From Areca catechu (Eukaryota; Streptophyta; Magnoliopsida; Arecales; Arecaceae), in assembly GCA_021397845.1 (NCBI GenBank), contig CM038050.1:115433891-115497890 (forward strand): DNA of 64,000 nucleotides. The letters run 5' to 3'. Of this stretch, positions 20,291 through 31,306 are shown piece after piece (position 1 is the first letter of the stretch; every line of letters starts with the position of its first letter). Made by a program: the position numbers and the translations under genes. The notes beneath the pieces were generated by a model that was not told where the DNA came from, made no database searches, and worked only from the letters and a program-made list of their open reading frames with translations.

Positions 20291-20877
20291 CAGAGCATGA
20301 AAACTTATTATGGATGCCTAGTAGGTGCCATAAGGTCTTCCAGAAGTAGGTGGCAAACCTAATAGGTTCTAAGGAGTCTTACAACCTAGAGATCTCAGTA
20401 AAGTGTAATCCCATAGCTCTAGAAACATGAGAAGATTCAAGGAAGGGTAGGAAATAAGAATCAGAGTTTTGAGGTGGCTTATCAGAAACAAGAAACAAAC
20501 CTTGGTTATTCAGGATGACCTTAAAATGAGGACATTGTTCCATAGGTGTACTCATCCAAACCTCATGATTTGCTCTAGGAGGGTCTACAAGTGCAAGTTC
20601 TAGGGTAGGCTGGGTGCTCCTAGAAGGTGGAAGGTTATCAGGAAGGTCTTTGGAATGTTTATCTAAAAAGTCCTCTAAGCTACTATCTTTTTCTTGTTCT
20701 TGGACCTTCTCAATGGGAAATTCTTTTGAACCCCTTCCTTCTCCACACTTCTCTACCAGATTTGACTCAGGAGTGTCTTCTTGGATTCCTCAATGAGTTC
20801 AGGGGTATTCTCACTTAAACTTTCATTTGGTGTAATTTTCTCTTCCTGAACTTCCTCAAAAGGGTCTTCTCTTAGGG
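20291..20877 (-). pseudogene. X module of element 2, degenerate
   Basis: No long ORF. Broken frames on the minus strand resemble module X and finish with the conserved integrase-core fragment (FATYFWKTLWHLLG, KFSCSACPPPTQGQ) at about 20265-20370, as in elements 1 and A4. The fragment is better conserved than its surroundings. Confidence 0.6.
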
Positions 20878-22076
20878 TTAGCTCCTGAATCCTTGAGTGG
20901 CAGGGGTCCCCTCAATAACCCCATTAGGTAGGAGTTGGTTAATTGAATTATCGGGAGAGATATCCTCAAATTCTTCTTCTTCATATTCATCTATCAAACT
21001 TATGTCAGGCTCATATATTTCTTCCTCAATCTCACTGAAATGTTCTAATCTATTCTCCTTTGATTCCTCTTTAAGTACGGCTCTGGTCAGGTCAACTAAT
21101 TTTGGGATGGCCATGCCTAACTCCTTCTCAGTGTTATCCTTCTGGTCAAGAGGTGACACAAGTGGGAATTGACAAACAAAAGTTTGGTTCACTACGGGTG
21201 TCGGATCAATTGGAACTTGACTCAAGTTGGTAGAGGTTGGCTTTAAGTCCAAAGTACTTGATTGGTTATATCTTAAAGACCACTCATAGTCTTGGGCTTC
21301 TTGGTAGGCTCGGTCTAACTTATTGGTTATTTCAAGGCATAGCTTACTATAAATGTCTGGGTGTAACCCAACCCTAAACCTCGATGTGATCTGAGCTTCG
21401 GTCTCAATGGTATTGCATTTCATGTCGTACCACTGGAAGTCCTCGATATATTTAGACACAGGCCTATTACCTTGTCGCAATGGTACCATTGGTCTAAAAG
21501 TCTTTTCTCATAGGATCTACCTAGGTACCTATCTCTCAACTTACTTCTCATATCTCTCCAAGTATATATTCCCTCTTTTCTTTGATAACACTCATGCTTA
21601 ATAGCATACCAATGCGACCTAGCATGTTTGGTGAACTTGGTTTTGGCCAACCTAATTTATCCTAATTTCGATATGTTAGTGCACTCAAAATACCGATCCA
21701 TCTGTTCTTCCCACATAATATATGTCTCTTGTCTTCCATCAAAAGTGGGTGCATAAGGTTCGGTGTTCCTAACAGGTCCCTTTTCTGAGTCAACCAAGTA
21801 TGGATATAGGCTCCTAGGGTTATGCTCGGGATCACGGTATAAGGTCCTCCTAGGCTCCTGGCATGGGTGAGGTTGGGGCCTATTAAATTTTGGATCAGGG
21901 GTCCAATTTTGATGTCTACATTTCTCAAGTCCCTGAGCTCGGTCTCTAAAATGTGTAAAACCCTCATTCATATCCTGACTCAATTTGGTCATACTTTCGG
22001 TAAGAGTTCTAATCATGGCCTCTAAATCAGGTTGGGTTTGACCAGGTTGGTAGGGTACTTCGTTCCGGGTGGACAT
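20878..22076 (-). pseudogene. gag: Gag of element 2 with capsid domain, two frameshifts
   Basis: Starts MSTRNEVPYQ at 22076. Three consecutive ORFs (22076-21657, 21650-21420, 21489-20878) cover one Gag: coiled N-terminus, linker, capsid start (APTFDGRQETYIMWEEQMDR), capsid middle (LRDRYLGRSYEKRLLDQW) and capsid end (RPVSKYIEDFQWYDM, FRVGLHPDIYSKLCLEI), then an acidic tail (EIYEPDISLIDEYEEEE). There is no clear CCHC knuckle. One frame break lies at about 21655 and another at about 21480. This shows that family A once had a full Gag. Confidence 0.8.
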
Positions 22077-22963
22077 GATGATGCAAGCAAGCACACCAAA
22101 TGAGACTCGACTGAAACGACTACGGGCTAACTAGACCTAGAGCCCAAACTAGATGCCCAATCAGAGTGGCAAGCTAGCCTGTAGTAACTCGGGACTCAGC
22201 CAGGCAGGTGTAAGGGGAGTGTTAGGTCCCTAATTGCCAATCCTAGACACCAATCAGAGATTGGCCAGGTAGGCGGACCAGCACACAAGCCCTTCGGGAT
22301 AGAATCCGTGAACCACCATTCTAGACACTGAGTACAAAGCACACACAGAGTAACTAGACAAACTGACTCAACATTAGCCTAGACCCGACTTGTTGGTGTC
22401 CCTAGCCCACTAGGGCAAATTAAGTCTAATAAATTTTAAAATTAGGCTTAGGATCGAATGAATGGGTGGTGGTTTGGGCTAAGGAGAGGTTATCAACTCC
22501 TCCCCTTATCTTAGATGCTCAATTTCCCTTAAGATGAATTTGGAGATGATCACTCAAAAAAATTGAATTGCAAAAACACAGAAACAGAATTGCTGTAATT
22601 TAACTCTCAGAAATTTCACAGAAACGAATAAATTAAAGTAAAATTATGTAAAATATTTTCAATTATACTGGTTCTAGCAAAATAAAAATTATATAATTTG
22701 GAGTTAACTACAATGAGAAACAATTCCTACAATAGGATAGTTACAGACTGAAAACAGAATGCTTTCCCCGATTACAATTCCTGCTATGAATTTGTAACCC
22801 AGCGGATCCCCTACACGCCCTAGGAACACCCCGTGGAATGGGAAGAGGAGGTTTGCACCTCGCTTCGTTCCTAGGACCGGACGTCCTGGGGAGTCTACTT
22901 CGAGCAGACAAAGTAAAAAGAGAGAGACTCAAACAAGTAATCAAAATAGAAACCCTAGACAGG
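22077..22963 (-). other. 5' leader of element 2
   Basis: Non-coding leader. The conserved core is at 22171-22430, with the stem CCAATC-AGA-GATTGG at 22250-22264. Confidence 0.6.
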
Positions 22964-23047
22964 TCTCTGATACCAAAATTGATGCAGTACGAAAGCTCTG
23001 ATACCAAACTGATGCAGAACGAAAGCTCTGATACCAAAAATGATGTA
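22964..23047 (-). repeat. Primer-site array, element 2 5' side
   Basis: Primer-site copies at 22964-22975, 22995-23006 and 23025-23036, with TGCATCA copies at 22980-22986 and 23010-23016 and a mutated one at 23041-23047. Units are 30-31 bp. Two units are also present at the end of the 3' LTR (11227-11294), so here the array belongs to the LTR. Confidence 0.9.
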
Positions 23048-24742
23048 GAACAAAGAACAAAGAAGCGTATGCGGAAGTAAAATTAAGATTAATTTTTTTT
23101 ATATATATATTTCAGAAATTGGCTTCGACTCAAAGTAAAGTTAAACTAAGTTGATGGAAACTAGGTAAGGATTGAAAGCACAATTTAGAAAAAACTATGT
23201 TATCAGAGTAGTTCAGAAGTAACGGATCGCTGGGGGTTGAGAAACTCCCAGACCTAGGGTTTCGCTCTGAACTTTCAACAGGACAGAAATAGAGAGGAGA
23301 GATGGATTACCAACCAGACAATGATCTTCACAGAATTGGGTGGAAGAACTCTCTCGGGCAGATTGTTGGATCCTCGGATTCGGCTATCTTCGTAATGGAT
23401 CCTCCAATACTGGTCTCGTGGCTGGGTCAGCTTCTCCTGGACTCAAGATCTGGGAAGAAGAAAAACAAGTGAGGGATTCTGAGACTCATGGAAGGATTTA
23501 CCAGTTCGAAGAACTTGAAGGCTGATGTCGCTGAGATCCGGATTCTCTTGAAGGCTGATTCGACTCCCTCTGGAAAGAGCTTTGGATCTGAAGTATCTGG
23601 ACTGTAGCTGGATGCTAGTGGTCGGCCTGGACTTGGAGAGAGAGGCCGTGAGAAGTGGGATAGGCTAGGGATTGGTGGAAAGAAAAGAATGATGGGCGGC
23701 TAGGGTTTGGGAGTGGAATGGCTAACCTAGGGTTTGGGTTTTGGAGATCTCACACCTCCTCAAAGTTCCTGGGGAACCCGGATTTACTCCCTCACGGAGC
23801 TCAACACCTGGTTGCAAGTGTGGAAGAGAGAAAACATAAAGTTTGCTCACAAAAAAAATTTGGTTTCATTCATCTTTTCTTCAAGAGTTACATAGAGTTG
23901 AATATATAGACATAACAAAAAAATAAAATTTCATACACTTCCCATGTAGGACTAATAGGACTAACCCATACTTTAGGCATCAAATTTCTTTCCAAGACTC
24001 CTTCCATGAGTGGGCAACCCAAAAACTCCAAGAAAACTTGAAAATCAGCTCCAAATGGCAGGTTATGGGGGTGTCTCCTAGTATCTCTCCATGAATCAAG
24101 GATTTTCCCTTCATGGTTTGGCTCTTTTGGACACCTCCTAGTCTTGCTCCACAAGTTTAGGCTTCTTCCTTTCATGGCTTTGGCACTTTAGGAAACTTTT
24201 GGGTGCCTCCTTGATTTTCTCCCCAAGACATGCTCTCTTCCCTTTTATAACTTGGGTTTTTATGGAACATTGTAGGGCACCTCCTTGATCCTCTCTTCAA
24301 GAAAAATTCTTGCCATCCTGACTTGGGTTTATCTGGAAAGAAGTTGGCTCCTCCTTGGATTGAGGTATCTTGATGGATTTCTCCCCCAAGTGGCGCATGA
24401 AAGAAGGGACATGCTTTCTTGTGGTGTGGGGACCAAGGCACACTGGATGGAGATGTGGCACCTCCTGGACTCTGGCGTGTGGCTGGGAGTGTGGCGCCCA
24501 CTTGCTTGGTCCTGGGAGAAAATGTTGCACCTTGGAGAAGACCTAGACCACTACTAGGACTTGTATTGAGTCAACATGACTCAACAAAATTTAAATTGCA
24601 GGGAAATACAGACTCAAACTAAAATTGAGTTGACCAAGTCAACCCTTATTACAAAACCAGAAAATCCTAATTCTTCGGGCAATGTCAATCAGAGATCCAG
24701 ATGGAGCCCTGAAGTCTTCTTCTGAGTCTGGTGCCCGCACCA
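22980..24742 (-). repeat. 5' LTR of element 2
   Basis: 1,763 bp, TGGTGCGGGCACCA (24742) to TGCATCA (22980) on the minus strand. It shows the intact version of the site into which B jumped in the 3' LTR. TATATA at 23903-23908. ~75-bp repeats at about 24060-24375. Confidence 0.92.
23903..23908 (-). promoter_or_regulatory. TATA box of element 2 5' LTR
   Basis: CTATATATTCAACTC context on the minus strand, the same as A4 LTRs at 30324-30333. Confidence 0.5.
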
Positions 24743-25086
24743 GTTTCTAGGGCAGCCCACTCCAAATGTCTGACTCCGGTCGGTAGAGGCTCTAGGGAAG
24801 CCCACTTCGAAAGTCCGACTCCGATCGGCAGAGGCTTTAGGGTAGCCCACTCCAAAAGTCTGACTCCGGTCGGTAGAGGCTCTAGGGTAGCCCACTCTGA
24901 AAGTCCGACTCCGGTCGGTAGAGGCTCTAAGGCAGCCCACTCTAAAAGTCCGACTCTTGTCGGCAGAGGCTCTATGGCAGCCCACTCCAAAAGTCCGACT
25001 CTGGTCAGCAGAGTCTCTAGGGCAGCCCACTCAGAAAGTCTGACTCCGGTCAGCAGAGGCTCAAAGGCAGCCCCTCCGAAAGTTCG
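24743..25086 (+). repeat. 45-bp Tat satellite, part 3
   Basis: About 7.6 copies of the unit seen at 3685-4096. It begins with the second GTTTC of element 2. Open frames on both strands (24731-25114 plus, 25131-24685 minus) are repeat artefacts. Confidence 0.9.
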
Positions 25087-25667
25087 ACCCCCATTGGCAA
25101 CTACTTCAAAATGATCTACACGAAATCGCATGAAGAAAAAATCACAAATTTGGGCTGTCTGATGGATCAGACTTGGAGCAGGTCTCCGGGTACATGGGTC
25201 TAGACTGAACGATCATCCCTCCCGGTCATTATATTAGCTTCGAGCTTGAAGAAGCCAACCGAAAACACTTAGGAATTATCCTAAATATCTAGATTAGGTA
25301 GGTGCAAGACTGCCATTTCGAAAAGAAGAAGGCTTGCAGCCCTGAAGGGCCGACCAAGTGTACTTAGCAGAATTTCGAAAAGATGGTGACTTGCTGTCCT
25401 AAATGGCCGATCGAAAACACTTAAAAAAAAAAAATTCAAAAGGAAAGTACTTGTTTCACACCCACATACATAAGAGATATTTAAAAGGTTCTTCTATTAA
25501 TACCAAAAATAGATGTTTACAAAAAAGGTAGGTCGAACCTTTACAGACTCTTTAGGTCGGACCCACGGAAGATGTGTTGGGGGCCTCAAACTTGGCCCTG
25601 TCCGCTACAACTAGAGAATCGACGGGGACCGCAATGACTAGGGGCTCGACAGGGACATTCGGCTTCT
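25087..25667 (+). other. Tat 3' non-coding segment
   Basis: About 580 bp between the satellite and the antisense gene. It has short repeated phrases (GGCCGACCAAGTG, GGCCGATCGAAAACACTT) but no credible ORF. It probably contains the 3' end of the antisense transcript. Confidence 0.5.
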
Positions 25668-27618
25668 CTACGTCGGCTTGAACCGGGACTTCGGCCCTGG
25701 AAGGTCCAGTCCCAGGAAAAGTAAGGCCACCTTCTTCAAGCAGTCATCGTAGCCTTCTTTATAGAAGTCTGACGCCGCATCTTCTACCTTTTCAGTGAAT
25801 TCGGAGGAGGCCTTGTATGCCATCACCACATCCCAGACCTGTCTCGTGGCCAGCTCTTTTGCTTCCTCAAGCAAGGTAGTCAACTGTGCTGCCACCGCCC
25901 GTTTGGCCTAGGCCCTCTTGTCTGCCTCAGAAAATTGACCCTCCTCCTCTCGTAGCCGGCGGGTAAGAGAATTCACCCTCGACTTCCTCTTCTTCAGTTT
26001 GGCCTCCCGATCGGCCAGTTGGCTCTCTGCCTCTTTCAATGCCTCTTACGATGACTCGACCTCTACTCGGGCGGCCAATAACCTTTCTTCCACAAACCTT
26101 AAGGATGCCTTCATGGCTACTTGAGCTGCCTCCAGCTCCTGCACTTTCTGGTAGAGGTCATAGCTACGTGGAGCACTCGGCCGATGCCTTCGTTCATCAA
26201 GGAGACACCATGAAGGAGCTGCAAGAACAAGATTAAGTTACTACCATACAAAGAAGGAAAAGATGCAAGGAAGCAGGCTAAATTCCTTACCCTCATAAGA
26301 TCAAGGTAAGACTCCATGGCCACATCACTAAGATTTCTCTGGATTGACCTCTCCCAGTCAACGTCGATCATTTCCTCCCTAAATAGACTCTACGCTCTCC
26401 GGGGGTGGTCTAGGGCGTGCCAGTGCTGGAACGCCTCCTGACAAATTGCCTCATCAGACTCTTCTTCGACCGCCTCGTCTTCGGTCTCCCCTCCTACGGC
26501 CATCCCCTTTCCCTTGTCCACCAAGGGTTCCACCTCAACTTGGCTGATGGGTGAAGGGGCTGACGCTGTCGTCATGCCAGACGGCTCTGACTGCTCCTGC
26601 CCTCGCATGGCGGCTGACCCCCCGGCTCGAGCCGAAACCCCTGGTGTCTTCTTGGCCAACACTTTAGTAAGTGGGGCATCATCCTCGTCGAACTCTACAT
26701 CCATAACGGGTGCTGGTTGTTCCTCCTCTCGCCTCTTCTTTTGTCTTTCGATGGCTGCAGTTGAGGCCGATTATGGAACGGCCCTCTTTCGCACCGCCAG
26801 CTGATTGACCTTGGCTTTGTTGATCCTCTTCATCCTCACTCCTGTTGTAGAGAAGTCAAAGTGAGTAGAAAGAGAAGAAGCAGTAGAGTCAAGAAAGCGA
26901 GCTATAAAGGAGGAGGTCGGCCCTTGCCTAAAGATCCTTGGGGGCTGATCCATGCCCGATGAAGCCGGTCCTCCCCCAACAATTTGAATACCGTGGTCAG
27001 GCCAGCTCCGATGATCTCATTAAACTTGGCCTGGTCAGCTATCAGGATCGACCTCCCCTCACGGAGCCTTGGCCACAGCTCCATCCACAAGGGCTCGAAC
27101 ACCCAGGGTTGGAGACTGCTCACAAAGAAAAATCGGGCCTTCCACCCATGAACGGTCGATGGGAGACACTTCAAGATCTTTTGGCTGGGACAGTGACTGA
27201 ACATCCACCATTCATGGCTCCTAAAATCTTTTTTCAAAAGAAAGAAGTTGCCGAAGAGAGATAATCTAGGTCCAAGTCTAGCCCTATGACATAATACGAC
27301 GAAGCATCAATTTATCCGGATGCTGTTCAGGGTTAGCTGCACTGGGGTTACCTTATAAAAATTGAAGACCTCTATGAAGAAGGGGTGTAAAGGGAACCTT
27401 AAACCCACCTTAAGGTGGGATTCGTACATCGGGAGGGTCCCCAGCCCCAACGGATTATTTTCTCTCTCCTCTTGACCTGGAAGCATAAGGTGCAGGGTGG
27501 ATGGAATACCGTACATGGCCCTAATATTCTTGACCCATTCCCGGGTCATGGTCGATGGGATCTCGCTCGGCCCTAGCTGCCTTGGTCTGTAGACTGGACC
27601 CCTGCTATTGGTTGCCAT
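25668..27618 (-). pseudogene. Antisense ORF of the Tat element (putative gypsy-type transposon protein), broken
   Basis: Minus-strand gene inside the plus-strand Tat. ORF 27618-27307 starts MATNSRGPVYRPRQ and has the block GLRFPLHPFFIEVFNFYKV, typical of the plant family often annotated as putative gypsy-type transposon protein. Further blocks: KARFFFVSSLQPW (27237-26902), MDVEFDEDDAPLTKVLAKK (26704-26390), the exon with EMIDVDWERSIQR (26371-26291), then a C-terminal coiled coil (RRLREEEGQFSEADKRA) and KVEDAASDFYKEGYDDCLKK near 25740. One likely intron is at 26219-26290. At least two in-frame stops and two frameshifts break it. Its function is unknown. Antisense extra ORFs between pol and the 3' LTR are known in Tat elements. 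Confidence 0.7.
26219..26290 (-). other. Putative intron of the Tat antisense gene
   Basis: 72 nt on the minus strand with donor G|GTAAGG and acceptor TTGTTCTTGCAG|, T-rich in between. Removing it keeps the reading frame. A spliceable intron on the minus strand would remain in the sense genomic RNA. Confidence 0.6.
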
Positions 27619-28224
27619 TAAGGCTAAAGTAGAAGGAAGACTAAGGAACTAACCTGAAGCTGAACTCCTAAGAGCCTGGTTTTGCGAAAGAAGGAGGGAA
27701 AGCTCTCTCTCTCTCCCGTGGAGCACAAATGCAGCAGGAAAATCATCTTGTAGCACCTCGCCCCTCCTTTTATAGGTCTCTGGAGAAGCATGACCGCTCG
27801 CTTCATGAGCACCCCAACCGTGCTGTCAAAAGACATGATCACCCATGCTTCAAAGATTGAAGTGATGGGTCAATCCCAGAGGACAAGCGGCAATCCAAGT
27901 GACTGTCGGATCAGCGATACAAAGATCGCCTAAGAAATGGCGTCAGCCATTCAGATGCAGCCAAGTGGTGCGGTACGTCCCTTCGTCCTTGCCACTATGC
28001 ATGCCAGCCTGACCCTTCATCTTGACACCCTTTCTGTATTAATTATGACTCCTACACCTCCAATACGAGGCTGACACCTGTCCAGGCGACCAATCAATGG
28101 AGATTCGAAACGATCCATCGTGACGATCTCGGATCGGGTCTTAATGAACACGATGTGCACAGAAATGATGCTCCTGCTCTTTGAAGTCACGTGCACCCTC
28201 AAAGGTCAGAAGCAGGGGTGCAAC
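27619..28224 (-). other. Upstream region of the Tat antisense gene
   Basis: Holds the 5' UTR and promoter region of the antisense gene. The plus-strand end (28211-28224, AGCAGGGGTGCAAC) sits where the Tat polypurine tract should be, just before TGTTG. The rest has no credible ORF. Confidence 0.5.
27768..27774 (-). promoter_or_regulatory. TATA box of the Tat antisense gene
   Basis: CTATAAAAGGAGGGG on the minus strand, about 150 nt before the ATG at 27618 and close to the plant consensus. Confidence 0.6.
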
Positions 28225-29077
28225 TGTTGTACCATCCAGCCGATCCTGGGTTAGGTTAGTTAAGGAGCCCAACCGACTGACCTATGAGTCCAATCAGCTA
28301 ACCTGTGGGTGGAAGAGGTCCGCATGACCCACTGCCTTCGAAGTCCCACCGATAGGCTCTAATGGGAGGCCGACTGACTCGGAGGCCGACCGACCCAGGG
28401 GACCGATCAACCTGAAGTCGACCGTCTCCTGCCAAGGTACAGCTTACCCTCTTTGATGGTCTCTTGGAGTCTCCAGAGGCCCCTCTCCATCAACATGCCA
28501 TTCGGCTTTCTCAGAGCTCCTGACGCCCCCCCCCCCCCCCGATCGACCGGATGTCTCACTCCCGTTAGGTCCGACCGACCCGTCTCCATCCGGGGGAACT
28601 CTGAGAGCCTCCTTTCATATCTATCAATCGACTTTCTTGGTGAGTACTCTCTGTCGGCTGGATGATAGCCTCTAGTTGAGGCCGATCGACCTGATATCCT
28701 CCTCAAAATCGCTCAAAAGCTACAGAAGATCCTTTCCAGCTAGTACCGGAATTATGTTGCAACGAACTCCATGATATGGCCATGACTCCATGCCACCTGG
28801 CCATCACATTGATCCACTTAGTGGCAAATCAGGATTTTTTAGCCTATCCCCTATTGAATTTTAGCAGTATTCCATGCCTATTAAAGGTGCCCAGGGGACC
28901 TCCGCTCAAGGTTAAGTGCTCTCTTCCCTCTCCGTGCTACTTTTTCTCATTTTCTCTCCATTCTTTTGCTCCATATCCCCTGATAACTTAAGCATCGGAG
29001 TGTCCCCCACCGGAGCACCTCCAGTGCCTAGGGGACTTTGTGTAGGTTGACCGGTGGGAGAGCTCTCCAGTGCAACG
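28225..29077 (+). repeat. 3' LTR of the Tat element
   Basis: Starts TGTTGTACC after a purine-rich stretch; U5-like CTTAAGCATCGGAGTGTCCC at about 28987. The end is placed at CAACG (29077) as the partner of TGTTG, but it could lie up to 30 bp further. It contains a run of about 14 C at 28528-28542. There is no second LTR in the window to align with. Confidence 0.55.
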
Positions 29078-29107
29078 AATCGAGCCCGGTCCTAGTGGAG
29101 GCATAGC

Positions 29108-29285
29108 ACTATGCTAGAAGAAGAGGTTTATGAAGCTGAGGCAGACTTGATAGAGGAGTATGAAGGAGATGAAGAATAATTTGATTAGCCTGACCTAGCT
29201 GGGGTAGTTAGATGCATCCTATCCCAAACCAAAGCATAGGAAGATTAGCATAGGACTAACATCCTACAAACCTTTGTGAAGATTA
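29108..29285 (+). pseudogene. C gag-protease junction fragment
   Basis: Acidic stretch LEEEVYEAEADLIEEYEGDEE, two stops, then GVVRCILSQ and TNILQTFVK, matching the region just before the protease active site in G (62817-62960). The DSG motif itself is missing because the sequence changes at 29286. Confidence 0.65.
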
Positions 29286-29550
29286 TGTGGGGAATTGTGT
29301 CCCAAAGCCAATTGCCTAGGATGTAGGCGGTTGTCCTCAATATTATAATTTATATATGAATTAATAAAACTTTTTTTTTGGCAACTCATCACATTATTCA
29401 TTTTCCTGTAATGAACTCTATTTATGTGATGAAGTCCTTAGGACTGCACTAACTTTGATATAGAGAGGATATATCGAGTGGCCCTTTAAAAGGTTCACAA
29501 CCAAAGGATACATTGTACAGGATGGTAATGTATCAATATTAGGGTTTTCT
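29286..29550. other. Unclassified inserted segment, possibly an LTR fragment
   Basis: 265 bp beginning TGTGGGGAATTGTGTCCC where homology to protease stops. A/T rich, no ORF, no inverted terminal repeat visible. It reads like the 5' part of a short LTR from another element, cut by the A4 junction at 29551. It occurs only once in the window. Confidence 0.35.
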
Positions 29551-31290
29551 GGGCTCCATCTGGATCTCTGATTGACCTTGCCCGAAGAATTAGGGTTTTC
29601 TGGTTTTATAATAAGGGTTGACCTGATCAACTCAATATTGAGTCTGTAATTTTGTCATTTCAATTTTTGTTGGGTCATATTGACTCAGTCCAAGTCCAAG
29701 GCCCAGGTAGGTGTCATTCCCTTTGCCATAGGGCACAACATTTTCCAGCTACAAGTGGGTGCCACACTCCCTGCCACATCTCCATCCAGTGTACCTTGGT
29801 CCCCACGCCTCAAGTAAGCAGGTTCTTTTTTTCTTGCACCACTTGGGGGAGAAATCCATCAAGATACCTCAATCCAAGGAGGAGCCAACTTCTTTCCAGA
29901 TAAACCCAAGACAGGATGGCAAGAAATTTTCTTGAAGAGAGGATCAAGGAGGTGCCCCACAATGTTCCATAAAAATCCAAGTTATAAAAGGGAAGAGATC
30001 ATGTCTTGGGGAGAAAATCAAGGAGGCACCCAAAAGTTTTCAAAAGTGCCAAAGCCATGAAAGGAAGAAGCCTAAACTTGTGGAGCAAGACTAGGAGGTG
30101 TCCAAAAGAGCCAAACCATGAAGGGAAAATCCTTGATTCATGGAGAGATACTAGGAGACACCCCCATAACCTGCCATTTGGAGCTGATTTTCAAGTTTTC
30201 TTGGAGTTTTTGGGCTGTCCACTCATGGAAGGAGTCTTGGGAAGAGAATTTGATGCCTAAAGTGTGGGTTAGTCCTATTAGTCCCACATGGGAAATGTAT
30301 AAAATTTTATTTCTTTGTTATGTCTATATATTCAACTCTATGTAACTCTTGAATGAAAAAAATGAGATGAATGAAACCAATTTTTTTGTGAGCAAACTTT
30401 GTGTTTTCTCTCTTCCGCACTTGTATCCAGGTGTTGAGCTCCGTGAGGGAGTAAATCCGGGTTCCCCATGAACCTTGAGGAGGTGTGAGATCTCCAAAAC
30501 CCCAACCCTAGGTTAGCCACTCCACTCCCGAACCCTAGCCACCCATCACCCCTCTCCTTCCACCAAGCCCTAGCCAATCCCACCTCTCACGGCCACCCTC
30601 TCCAAGTCCAGGCCGACCACCAGCATCCAGCTACAGTCCGAATACTTCAGATCCAAAGCTCTTTCCAGAGGGAGTCGAATCATCCTTCAAGAGAATCCGG
30701 ATCTCAGCGACATCAGCCTTCAAGTTCTTCGAACTGGTAAATCCTTCCCTGAGTCTCTGAATCCATCACTTATTTTTCTTCTTCCCAGATCTTGAGTTCA
30801 GGAGAAGCTGACCCAGCCACGAGGCCAGTATTGGAGGATCCATTACGAAGATAGTCGAATCCGAGGATCCAACAATCTGCTCGAGAGAGTTCTTCCACCC
30901 AAATTCTGTGAAGATCACTGTCTGGTTGGTAAACCATCTCTTCTCTTTATTTCTGTCCTGTTGAAAGTTCAGAGCGAAACCCTAGGTCTGGGAGTTTCTC
31001 AACCCCCAGCGATCCGTTACTTCTAAACTACTCTGATAACTTAGCTTCTTCTAAATTGTGCTTTCAATCCTTACCTAGTTTCCATCAACTTAGTTTAACT
31101 TTACTTTGAGTCGAAGCCAATTTCTGAAAAAAAAAAAAAAAAAATTAGTCTTTATTTTAATTCCGCATACGCTTCTTTGTTCTTTTGTTCTGCATCATTT
31201 TTGATATCAGAGCTTTCGTTCTACATTATTTTTGGTATCAGAGCTTCTGTTCTGCATCATTTTGGTATCAGAGCTTCTGTTTCTGCATCA
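29551..31290 (+). repeat. 5' LTR of A4, 5' end missing
   Basis: Aligns to the 3' LTR from GGGCTCCATCTGG on; the first 33 bp, with the TGGTGC palindrome, are replaced by TATTAGGGTTTTCT. That phrase resembles TTAGGGTTTTCTGG a few tens of bases inside the LTR. TATATA at 30325-30330. ~75-bp repeats at about 29870-30200. Confidence 0.88.
30325..30330 (+). promoter_or_regulatory. TATA box of A4 5' LTR
   Basis: CTATATATTCAACTC, repeated at 35561-35567 in the 3' LTR. Confidence 0.5.
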
Positions 31291-31306
31291 TTTTGGTATC
31301 AGAGCC
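31191..31306 (+). repeat. Four-copy primer-site array of A4
   Basis: Primer sites at 31202-31213 (one mismatch), 31233-31244, 31263-31274 and 31294-31305, separated by TGCATCA-type LTR ends (31191, a mutated one near 31222, 31253, 31284). The last site is the genuine internal primer site. The 3' LTR keeps three primer sites (36440-36451, 36471-36482, 36501-36512). Confidence 0.92.

Larger units (their letters stand above)
11227..24742 (-). mobile_element. Element 2: non-autonomous family-A element carrying nested element B
   Basis: A minus-strand element of about 7.2 kb once B (11896-18244) and one AGAAG are removed. Exact 5-bp target duplications GTTTC flank it (11222-11226 and 24743-24747), and the Tat satellite reads on across the site. 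Order on the minus strand: 5' LTR 24742-22980, primer site, leader, gag with capsid, acidic stretch, X, integrase/chromodomain remnant, 3' LTR. No PR or RT. Several frameshifts mark it as older than element 1 in coding state. Confidence 0.92.
3248..29077 (+). mobile_element. Tat-lineage Ty3/gypsy element, 3' portion, split by three family-A insertions
   Basis: Plus-strand pieces are the integrase end (3248-3684), a 45-bp satellite (3685-4096, 11188-11226, 24743-25086), an antisense gene (25668-27618) and a 3' LTR (28225 to about 29077). Removing elements 1 and 2 with one copy of each target duplication restores an unbroken satellite. The order IN, 3'-UTR tandem repeats, antisense ORF, LTR is typical of plant Tat elements. 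A0 replaces everything to the left. On the right it abuts chromovirus C, which it entered. The exact right edge is uncertain. Confidence 0.75.

Noticed and set aside
28528..28542. Run of about 14 C
   Set aside because: A homopolymer in an old LTR, possibly a sequencing or assembly length artefact. No feature attached.
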